Of a DNA stretch of 64,000 nt, positions 10,801 through 22,800 are shown one piece after another; the first letter of the stretch is position 1; every line of letters starts with the position of its first letter. A program made the translations under genes and the position numbers. This DNA comes from Loripinus fragilis (taxonomy: Eukaryota > Mollusca > Bivalvia > Lucinida > Lucinidae), in assembly GCA_964019695.1 (NCBI GenBank), contig OZ026524.1, positions 22,031,656 through 22,095,655 of the forward strand, written 5' to 3'. The notes beneath the pieces are model-generated. The model did not search any database and was not told the DNA's origin. It saw nothing but the letters and a program-made list of their open reading frames with translations.

Positions 10801-13800
10801 ACTGGCTGGAGAAAAAAAAAGAGCAAATGAATTAAAAGAAATTTGTTTTCCGAACTTACTGCTGAGTCTTTGACAACTACTCGCTTGTGAGAGATAAGAA
10901 GAGCTTCTAATGGTTGGATGACACGACGGAGATAGCTCTCATCTTTGTTATGGTCATACGTCCACTGAGCATCTAACACATCATGCATTGTATACAATCC
11001 CTCCTGAAAAATAAACTTATTCATAACTTTGCATGCTGGGTAATTTTTCATGATTTTTTCATCATCTGCAGATATTTTCAAAGTTAACTTTTTTCAAAAA
11101 AATCTTTCAGGAACATTATCAGAGTGTCAAGCAGTTTGGATCCAGATCAGGCCCAACACCTCGTCGGGCCAGATCTGGGTCCAAACTGTTTGCAAAGATC
11201 ATCAACAGACAGCAAAATTTGTGTGCCCTAGAAGCAGGCAAAAGGCGAAGTCTGAAAAATTCCAAAATCCTGAACTGAAGAAATTCAAAATTTTAAAGCT
11301 TGCAGTAAGGCAAAGTTTAAATGTTTAATTACATTAAGACAAGAGGGTTATGCTGGCCCTGGATCGCTCACCTGAATTCTTAGCAGGGTTCCCACTTAAA
11401 TTCAAAAACACAATTCCATGATTTTTCCATGATATTCCCTGATCAACAATGTAATTTCCATGACTATTTAATGCATGACCTCCCTTTTAACGGCATCTTC
11501 ACCACGCTGAGCATAAATGGTGAATGCAGCAACCGTAATGTATTTAAATAAGCAAGCTTGTAAACCATGCATTAGGGCTGGCACGATTAATCGAAATATC
11601 GTTTATCGGTCGATATACAAAAGAAAAACGATTATCCATATGAAAATTCAAGAATCGGTTACTTTTAATGGAAGTTCTGTTAATTTATTCAATTAAAATC
11701 CAAGCGTAATTGCCACGTTGTTTAGACCGGAAGTGCATTGCCATAACAGTGGATGTGTATAAATTGCCGTAACGAAGTAGTAAAACGTTGTACTCTGCAG
11801 GCTAACTCAACAACTGATTGTTTGAAAAAGTTATACTTGCGCTTCTCTGCCAGTTTTAAAGTAGTACAAAATCACGAAATATCATCAAATGCATAATCTA
11901 GCATGAAAATTGTTTTTTTCGCGGTTAAGGAAGCTTTCAATTTTACCGACGTTTACAGCGGGTCTTATTTTAAACAAAGGTGTTCCTGCCATGCATACTT
12001 GACCTCCTTTTGAATGACGTCACGCAAAGTGAAATTGACAACAACAATGGCCGACTGCGAGTTTAATCACCGAATTCGCCAGTTAACAAGTCAATTTTCT
12101 TCCTGCAGAGTGGATGACGACTTGTTTTGAGCAAAGGTGCAAATTTTTATTTACAATTTATTATCTTCTGAATATATAACACATGCTACCTAGTGTTGTT
12201 TTTAGAAATGATGAGGAAATCAATGCCTTTGCAATGCAAGAGTTGTCAAAACGTTCCGAGACCCTCTGTCAAGTTTGAGCGATTACTAATGGGTTATATA
12301 TCGAAATGCACGGACCGATTATCGATTAGCATTTTGGCTTCGATTAGCCAGCCCTACCATGCATGCATTTTGAAATAATTAAAACTTAAAACCACCAGCA
12401 GCAAGAAAGCTAGCTGTCAGACACACAAGTTTTGTGTGCCTGACAGCTAGTTTTCTGGCTACTGGTGGTTTCCTCAAATTATCACACAATTCCATGATTT
12501 TTCCATGATTATTCAGGTTTTTTCAGATTTCATGATTTTTCCATGATTTCCAGAGCTTGTGGGAACCCTGTCTTAGCTCTGGAGGCATTTTGTTTTTGCA
12601 GTGAAATAAATTTAGCAACTTTGGCAGAGGGCAATTATTATAAGGATTAAGGAACACGGAGTATCGAAGATCCCATGTTTGTAAAAAGTTCTATTTTTAG
12701 CCCTGTTGGCCTTTATATTGTTCAGCAAGAGGGTGTTACATGCGCGGATCCAAGGGGGGGGGGGTGGGGAGGGACAGGGGATCTAGGGTTTCTTAGCAAT
12801 ACTGGTCTGGATTGCCTGAAAAATCACAAAGCCACCAAGCCATCATATGAAAGTATCTTAGATTTTGGCTAACAGTTGATAGTGTTAAATTTTTATTTTC
12901 AGCTCTGGTGGCCATTTTGTTTTGCAGTCTGTTTAAAGTGCAAGTGATGAAGTAAAGTTAGAATCAATATTTGTCTACAGCACTGAGATTAAAAACTAAC
13001 CTTCATGTTAGTTTGATCTCAACATAGGAAGTTACTTTAGCACAGGCTACCAAACTAAAAACTAATTCAGTTAATAGTCTGTTTATAGTGCAAGTAAAGT
13101 TCTGTTAATTGATTTAAAAGCAAGAATCAAATAATGTGTCTCCAGCACTAAGATTAAAAACTAACCTCCGTGTTAGTTTGATCTCAATATAGGAAGTAAC
13201 TTTAGCACAGGCTACCAAACTAAAAACTAATTCAGTTAATAGTCTGTTTATAGTGCAAGTAAAGTTCTGTTAATTGATTTAAAAGCAAGAATCAAATAAT
13301 GTGTCTCCAGCACTGAGATTAAAAACTAACCTTCATGTTAGTTTGATCTCAACATAGGAAGTAACTTTAGCACAGGCTACCAAACTAAAAACTAATTCAG
13401 TTAATAGTCTGTTTATAGTGCAAGTAAAGTTCTGTTAATTGATTTAAAAGCAAGAATCAAATAATGTGTCTCCAGCACTGAGATTAAAAACTAACCTTCA
13501 TGTTAGTTTGATCTCAACATAGGAAGTAACTTTAGCACAGGCTACCAAACTAAAAACTAATTCAGTTAATAGTCTGTTTATAGTGCAAGTAAAGTTCTGT
13601 TAATTGATTTAAAAGCAAGAATCAAATAATGTGTCTCCAGCACTGAGATTAAAAACTAACCTTCATGTTAGTTTGATCTCAACATAGGAAGTAACAGCAC
13701 AGGCTACCAAACTAAAAACTAATTCAGTTAATCAGGGTTTTACATCAAGTTGAATGTTTGGGGGTCCTTGGGACTCAACTTTGAATATGATGGGGGTCCC

Positions 13801-16800
13801 ATCATTGAAATTGGGGGTCCCATCTTTTTATATAAGCTTCGAATTTAGGAAGGTAGTACATCCTTCCGTGAAGGCTCAGTGTAACTGTGTTGTCCCCAGG
13901 TCAGTAATTTTGAGGGCCATGTTTGGCCCCCTTCCGATTTTTTGGGGGGCCATTTGAAATTTTTGAGGGCCACATATTACCACCAGTGAAACACAATCCT
14001 ATACGCTTTTTTTTTTACAAAAGCTGAACTTGTCCCTTTAAGCTAGCCCTTAAATTTAGGGAGAAGAAGTGACTTCTCTCTCCAGTACAAATAGGGAGAA
14101 GTTTCAGAAAATAGGGAGAAGTGATAGATTGCTGCATCCAGAAGACAGAAAAAAACAGACTCTGGTCAGACTGTTCTCGAATTGAGATAAAAAAAACACA
14201 CAAAAAAAAAAACAGTCACTGATCAGACTGCTACTTGCTTTCCATTCTGAGAATTTGGTTGGTAAATTTGAAATACACATGATCTTAATTGCTGTCATTG
14301 TATTCTATCTATCTGTCTACAAGTCTCCACTTATCTGAAGTCTCTGGTATCTTTGATCTCTTTGCCGACTTGAGCCTTTCCAAGTGAAAATGTTATGTAA
14401 TTTGGCATATACAAAAGAATGAAAACTGTCAAGATAATTGCCCATCACGCTTGAGCTGTCGGCTGAGTTGTCTGATTATTCACACTATGAAAAAAATCAA
14501 TACACAAAGATAGTGATGGACAACGTTTTCCATGCTTTTTAGCAGAGCGGACCTGAGAGAAAGCATGGTATTTTACGACTTTTTTTCACGGCCGATGTTT
14601 GCATGGATGTTTTAACAGGTCGTCAGTGCAGCAGTCTAAAACAAGAGCACCTGTCATATTTATTTATAGATAGCCTGTAAATATGGGAAAACTCGAATCG
14701 TTACGAAATAACTTTGGAATTTGGGATTTTAATGAAAGGCACAACAAACACATCTGCGTCCCAGCGGACGCAGGTAAGGTGAATTGACGGGTCCTACCTA
14801 ATGATTTATGCGTATAAGACGCAGGATATTGCGTCCTGTAAAACCCTGGTTAATAGTCTGTTTATAGTGCAAGTAAAGTTCTGTTAATTGATTTAAAAGC
14901 AAGAATCAAATAATGTGTCTCCAGCACTAAGATTAAAAACTAACCTTCATGTTAGTTTGATCTCAACATAGGAAGTAACTTTAGTACAGGCTACCAAACT
15001 AAAAACTAATTCAGTTAATAGTCTGTTTATAGTGCAAGTAAAGTTCTGTTAATTGATTTAAAAGCAAGAATCAAATAATGTGTCTCCAGCACTAAGATTA
15101 AAAACTAACCTCTGTGTTAGTTTGATCTCAATATAGGAAGTTACTCTAGCACTGGCTACCAAACTAAGAACTAATGCAGTTAATAGTCTGTTTAAAGTGC
15201 AAGTAAAGTTCTGTTAATTTTAAAGCAAGAATCAAAGAATGTGTCTCCAGCACTTAGATTAATTAAAAACTAACCTTCGTGTTAGTTTGACCTCAATATA
15301 GGAATTTACTATAGCACTGGCTACCAAACTAAGAACTAATGCAGTTAATAGTCTGTTTAAAGTGCAAGTAAAGTTCTGTTAATTTAAAAAGAAGAATAAT
15401 GTGTCTCCAGCACTGAGATTAAAAACTAACCTCCGTGTTAGTTTGATCTCAATATAGGAAGTTACTCTAGCACTGGCTACCAAACTAAGAACTAATGCAG
15501 TTAATAGTCTGTTTAAAGTGCAAGTAAAGTTCTGTTAATTTTAAAGCAAGAATTAAAGAATGTGTCTCCAGCACTGAGATTAAAACTAATCTTCGTGTTA
15601 GTTTGATCGCAATATAGGAAGTTACTCTAGCACTGGCTACCAAACTAAGAACTAATGCAGTTAATAGTCTGTTTAAAGTGCAAGTAAAGTTCTGTTAATT
15701 GATTTAAAAGCAAGAATCAAAGAATGTGTCTCCAGCACTGAGATTAAAAACTAACCTTCATGTTAGTTTGATCTCAATATAGGAAGTTACTCTAGCACTG
15801 GCTACCAAACTAAGAACTAATGCAGTTAATAGTCTGTTTAAAGTGCAAGTAAAGTTCTGTTAATTTTAAAGCAAGAATCAAATAGAGTGTCTCCAGCACT
15901 GAGATTAATTAAAAACTAACCTTCATGTTAATGCAGTCAATAGTCTGTTTATAGTGCATGTAAAGTTATGTTAATTTAAAAGCAAGAATCAATTTCTGTT
16001 AACTCAGTTAGAACAAGCAAATTCGACAACAAAATATCCTACCCAAATTATACAACCAAAGAGCAATAACTCCTCAGTTTTGCAGGATTTACTGATGAAA
16101 CTGCTTTATTCCATACAACTACATCGGAATTTATGCTGCCCAAGGGAAATAACTTGTGCATTACCACAGACAAGTTTTGAATGATTAAGTTAAGGCTTAA
16201 AGTCGAAGGCAACAATATTTCAGTCATTTCTGGACTTCTCCCAGAGAGGGAGAGAGAGAAAAGAATGGGAGAGACTAATCGGCCCCAACCCACACCCAAA
16301 TTTACTTCAGAGAAGCAAATTTCATCCTGCCAACAAGCCAAGCATGACAGAGCCATCTCTCTGAAAACTGCAGCAGAGAGCGCACCACCCTACCACCCAC
16401 CCACAGACATGTTAAGCATAAAATTGTAATTATTTTCTTACTCATCAATTTATACATATTTTTTTTCGAGACAGTTCTTTTGAGTTCTCAGAAAATATAT
16501 TTTGGTGGAGAAATAAAGGAGCTAATTTCAATTAGGCACTCTTATCTGGAGGCCTGTTTAATCTTACCTTTTCTGAATTTATCCCTGAGCGTACTCTTCT
16601 AAGCTCGGCCATCTGTCCTCCCACTCCAAGCTGCAGTCCAAGATGGACACACATTGTCCGTATGTACGTGCCTGCCTCGCAACTCACCCAGAATATCCCT
16701 GGATAAGACACGACAGCACTAATATAATGTTTGTATTATCTTCAACAATACATATTTACATTTTTGCAAAGAACAATCTTCACCTAAGGCCAGAATTTTT

Positions 16801-19800
16801 TTTGTTAATTGATTTACAGGAATTTTTGTTCAGATCTAAGGTCGGGGGGACGAAAAATAAATAAATAAAAAAAGCTCTGAAAATGACCAGTTGACCGGTC
16901 ATTTTCAGAGCTTTTTTTATTTTTATTTTTTAATATCTCCAGAAAAAACAGTATAAGTAGTAAGGTAATCCAACAGTCTGTATTAAATCTTTTAAATATT
17001 TCATCATTTTCCAAAAAATCTTGACAGGACAATCATTTTTAACAGTGTCACTTTCAAAATTACACAGACAGAACCTCAAAAATATATTACTTTTTTTTCA
17101 ACAAAACAAATAATATTTACTGTTGGCGGATACAATATAAAACAATTTAAGAAATTAAATTTTATTTTATATTTACTTTCCGGAAAATTACAGTAAGAGG
17201 GTTTGTAAATCAACTAATAAAATTTTTTTGGCCTAAGCAAAGCTCTAGATAACAGTGATGTCAAGGTTTCGTATTTCTCATAAAGCAGGGGTGTTGATTT
17301 CCCAAATTTTTCTACTTTTCTACAGACATGTTGACCAGTGTTGTTCCCAGGTCAGAAATTTTGAGAGCCATGTTTGACCCCCTTCAACATTTTCTGGGGG
17401 TCATTTGAAATTTTTGAGGACCATATATTACCATCTGACAGTGAAACAAAACCCTATACGCTTTTTTTTTCAAAAGCTGAACTTGTCCCTATAATTTGAC
17501 CCCAAATCGAAGCTGGAAGAAAGATGGCTGGCATGCATTTTTCAAGCTCTCCTTTGAACCAATATTTACCATTTTGTGGATTTCTTTTCAAATAATATAG
17601 AAAGTGCCATTATAAGACAAAAACAGCAAAATTACCTGAAAAAAATGGCAAAAAAATCGAATCCGCCATCTTGTCAGTGCAAGCGCGCAACATGAATGCA
17701 CCTAAATAATATCCATGCAGCCGCACCTAAATAATATCCATGCAGCCAATCAATGAAGTCATTCCTGGGGATTGGAATCCTACAAAAGCTTATCTTTAGA
17801 ATACAGAGCATTGGCAGAGTATACCATTTTCCAGTGATGAATATGAATGTTTTTTTTAGCAGAGCGGACCTGAGAGAAAGCATGGTATTTTATGACTTTT
17901 TTCACGGCCAATGTTTTTACGGATGTTTTTCAGCTAAAACAGGACTTCTGATTCACTTCTTGGCTCAATTCAAGTGAATGTATTTTTAAAGGGCCATAAT
18001 GACTGAAATGTGTGATTGGCGCAACGGGACAGCCTCGGGACAACACTGTTCAGTGTTGACTACATAATTAATTGAAGCCGACTTGTCCCATTTATACTTA
18101 AACTTATTTACTTAAGTCTATTTTGATGGGCAGTCAAAAAAATTTCAGTCATGGGACAATTTCCTGTCCAGAGCCTTCTTATAAGAGTGTGCAATTGAAA
18201 ATTAATTTTCTTATAAATCAACCAAAACCTATGTTGTGTGTACTTAATAAAACTGTCTGACTCTCAATGAGACAGTTCTTTTGAGCACCCACAACCCATG
18301 TTTAAACTCCTGGCTAAGAAAATTAATCACAATTTTCCATCAAAAAGGTCACTTCACTGGACCTATGATTTCCTGTCTTCCTGGGTTAAACCAGTACTAA
18401 GCAGAAGATAAAGTGTCTTCCTCTAGGACACAACACAGTGACTCTGTCGGCAGTGAGAGTGGAACTAGCAAACCTTTGATCCCGAGTCAAACCCTCTACC
18501 AACTGCATCACTGCACTCCCCAACCCACCATAAGGTTTAGATAACCAAATATTTGAGTGTTTTTGTTTGTTTGGGCTGGTGCCTTATGTCAGTCAACAAT
18601 TTTTCATGATGCCTTATGTCACTCACAGTCAGCCAACAAACAATTTTTCAGTCATATCAGAATGCATGGGTGAAAGTTCAAAATTTCCAAAATCATGAAC
18701 TTAAGAAATTCAAATATCAAAACTTGCAGGATGCCTATAAAATTCATAATTACAAGTTTAAAGGATTAATCGTGTTTAGATAATCTGAAAACTAATCAAA
18801 GAAGCTACTATAATCTGCCTAATTTAGGATTTTGAGGCTGACTTTCTATGGAAAGTCAGCCTCAAAATCCTGAATTCAGGATTAATCCTGAAAACTTTCA
18901 GCCATGAGAATGTTTTCCTGGGTTGATCCAGTACTAAGCAGTGAGGATTAAGTATTTTGGCCAAGGCACAACTAGTGATGGGCAGATGATCGATCGACTA
19001 TAGTCGAAAGTCAGTTGGTTTGGGCTGCGACAATCGATTGTAAAATGATTCAATCGATTTTAATCGGTTTCTGACCTTAGCCTACAGGCTGTGCTCAAAT
19101 CTGCCTGTTACATTCTCCGTATAAACCAATTCATTTTGCGGTGAGAAAACACATTTTCTGAGTTTATAAAGCAGTTTTCGCGAGTTAAACGTTATTGATA
19201 AAGCAACAGGGATAACCTACGAAAGTTCCAAATGGAGTGACTGTGGTTACCGCCATACGATTGGATAAATGTCTGCTGTTCCAGTTATTGCACCGGAGTA
19301 GTAAAAGCGGAGTCTTTGGTTACAGCTATGATTGGATAAAATATCTGCTATTCCAGTTATTGCACATGCGTATTCTGATTTCAAACAGAAAGAATACAAA
19401 CAAAAAGTTCTTTTTCTTCAAGTTTCAGTTCATCCCTTGGGTGACAGAGTATTATCGAACTGTTTAGCAAGTAAACCATTCATTTCAGATCAAAAAAGCC
19501 CGGAGCCTTTAGTTAAATGACAGTGGCTATTTTCCGGATGGTGGTGCATTTATCAGAAATGTTGTACGTCAATGGGCGTAGACAGTATAAGAACTAACGT
19601 TCAGCAAGAAACACATCTTTTCTTAAAAGCTTAAAAGATATATTGGCAAAAAGTTAGCCAAAACAGAGCACAGAGGATGACTCAAATCCAGCAGGGGTAT
19701 GTGTAAAGTGCTTTGACTACATGTTATTATGGGCTGGGCTTCAAAGCATAGAAAGGAGATGAAGTTAAAATTGAGTTGTGTTCTAGACTCTAGTCCAATA

Positions 19801-22800
19801 TGTTTAACTAAGGTCAGGATCAAGATGCTCATGATTATTTATTATAAATGTACTGTAGTCTGGCAGCTAGGGCTGCCACGTTTACGAAATTTGGTAAACG
19901 TTTACACGAGTTCCAATAACCGAAACTATTCCGTTTACAGGGAACTTCCAGATTTGATTTTTTTTCATTATGCAGATCGGTAAAATCGCTGATATTTTTC
20001 CTTGAAAAACTTGTACCTTGTGCGAATATTCGAAATTGTTTGGTTGGGAGTTGTGATAGAACTCATTTCAAGTAATTGGAAAGTGATTGCAACATGTGCA
20101 GACTTATATATTACGGACATTTTGTCCAGGTGCAAGTGTGAAATTATTGAGTTGATACGCACAAGACATAACTGCCAATCATCACGTACGCATCAATACA
20201 CAACCAACAGGAAGTAAACAAAAAAAAGTTTTAAGCCGTACATGCGTCTCCACCAAATATTAAGACATGCCTTTACACAACTGTTAAAAATGCAGGAATA
20301 TAATTGCTACAAGCAGTGACAAAATGAGACGATATTCGGGACATTTTTATGGCCTGTTGAGCCACTCTCTGCACAGGCCCGATACGCAGAGAATTTGAAA
20401 AAAATGCTCCCTATTGTAAGATACTGTCAGTTGAGCATGTCCGCCGTAATTCTAATTAGTAGTTACTTTATCAAATACAACCAAATCTGAGAAAACAAAC
20501 AAACTGATTGATGATCCAGAGCGGGATGTTCATTAGAAAATGCTTTTAACAAATCACGACGCTGGTCACGTGGTAAAGTTCGTGTAAACGGTAGGCCAAT
20601 TTTGTAAACGTTTATTGCAAAAACACGAAACGGTACCGTTTACACGTGTAAACGTGGCAGCCCTACTGGCAGCGAGTCAATATTTTTGAAACAGTCCTAT
20701 TCTGTCTAGTCAAAATGTGTTAAAAGTTTGCAGATGGTATTTTTATTCCTTTAAATGTACCATAAAAGCACTGACTTAATTTTAATCAACATAAGAAATA
20801 ACAAATAATGCTAAAAAAACATACTGAATGTAGCTAAGCATATGTGAGCACTTTTAAAAGGTATAGGGAATCCATTGTACAATCGATAGCTAGTTGGTTT
20901 AGTCTTTCCCATTCTAAACTGATAATCAATTTCAAACCGATGGCCCATCACTAGGCACAACTCAGTTCCTCTGATGAAGCTGGAAATCAGGGACCACTTA
21001 ACCTCAAGTCAAGCACTCTACCACTGTGTCACCCCTCTCCTCAATCCTTTAACATAGAAGTGAACTGAGAAATGGTACATGGATCAATGTTATGTTTGTT
21101 TGATTCTTTACGTCCCATCAACAATCTTTCAGTTAAACAGGGACGGGTCTTCCTGGGTTGAACCAGTACTAAGCTGGGATAAATGTGTCTTGCTCAAGGA
21201 CCACAACGCAGTGACGCCGGTGAGGGTTCGAACCAGCGGCCCTTTGGTCTCGAGTCAAGCACTCAACCACTGAGCCACTGCGCTCCCTTACATGGATCAA
21301 TGTATACAATAACAAGAACAAAGAGAAAGGCAATTTTCTTTTCTGAGAAAGACAATTCCTCCATATTTTTGGGTAAGTGTATGAAAACAATTGTTAAGTT
21401 TGCAGATGGCCTACCCTGGCATGTCTTTTTCTAGCCCGTCCAAATCAAGTTTCAAGCTTTTCTGATGATCATAGCTCTGACACTGTGTCACTTGGAAAAC
21501 AGTGAACTTCCTTATTTGGGAATAGAACCCCTGTTTAGACCTCTGTTTTGGATTCAAAAACATTTATGTATTGGCTTACCCATGGCAGTTTCCTTGTCAT
21601 ATTCTAACATTTTCACTTCGTATACTGTTCTTATTCGCAACTGACGCTTCACAGCAGAGATCAGAGGAGGCCGTTGAAACAAAGCACCCGTCAACATTTC
21701 AAGACCCTGAAGAGAAATAATAATCCATTTAAGCTGAATGGAATTTCCCACTCTTATCAACTAGACTAGTCAAGACAAGTGTCCGACAGCTAGTTTTCTG
21801 GCTACAGGTGGTTATGTCAAATTATTTCACAAAATTCCATGATTTTTCCATGATTATTCAGGTTTTTTCAAATTAAAAGATTTTTCCATGCATGGAACTT
21901 TTTCTAGTGATTTTCCAGGTTTTCCATGATTTCCAGAGCTTGTGGGAACCCTGCTACTGTCCCTATTTTGAAATTGCGTGTAACCTGGAACACAATTATT
22001 TCTTTCTTTGGACTTAAAAAAATAAAGGGACAAAACTCTGCTATTAGATATATTATATTCATTAATACACCCAGGCTCACAAATTAAACTTCTGATCAAT
22101 ATTATATTTGATGCATGTGTTGCGCAGTCGGTAACGTGTCTGGCAACAGATGCGAGTCTGACTGCAGATCCAGGGGTCGCGAGTTCGATCCCGGCCCGGT
22201 CCCATACTTTCGTGGAAATTGATCAGGAAATAATTTCTACGGTCATTCTCCTCCCTTCCGCTGAATCATTCAAGAAGGGTTGTTGTCAGTTACAAGCGAA
22301 AGTATGTGCACGAAGTACTGGTTAACTGCTTGTTCAAGCTTGCCTAGGAAAAAGTGTGGTTAGGTGAACTGACTGTCCCGCAATGACCATAGCTGTTGAC
22401 TTGGGACGTAAAGCAACAAAACAAACAACAAAGCATGTGTTACAAAAAAGGTATTTTTGGTGTTAGGTGTGACACATTGTGACTAAGAAATGTCAAACTT
22501 CAGTATTAATATTATTATAGACTAAATACTCATCAAATGGGCCTCCACGCCAGAAAACCTGTCTTCGGGGGGTTGCAAACAACAAAGGCGCAGACTAGCC
22601 TGTGCATCCGTTATTCGTTTACTGGAAAGTATTATATCTAAACTTGCTTCGAGTGTAATTTCAATTTTCTAGCTAGTCTCTGTAGCTGAGCAGGCTGGTT
22701 TGAATCTCACTTTGTCGGAAACCCCGAAGACAGGTTTTGTCGCAACGAGACCCAAATTATCCAAGAGCACAACTTTACCTGCTGATGCAAGGCTTTTAGG

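Larger units (their letters stand above)
18899..21038 (-). repeat. SINE copy split by hAT element
   Basis: The left part CTGGGTTGATCCAGTACTAAG (18920) and right part TCAAGCACTCTACCACTG (21008) are one tRNA-derived SINE interrupted by the element at 18973-20953. The target duplication GGCACAAC is part of the SINE body. Confidence 0.7.

Noticed and set aside
12924..15990. CRISPR-like array
   Set aside because: Units are 165 bp and contiguous with no repeat/spacer alternation, in eukaryotic DNA; it is a satellite-type array.
21220..21288. Minus-strand tRNA gene
   Set aside because: A and B boxes are present but the sequence continues into a SINE body, is flanked by a 15-bp target duplication and does not form a full cloverleaf with CCA-proximal stem by eye.
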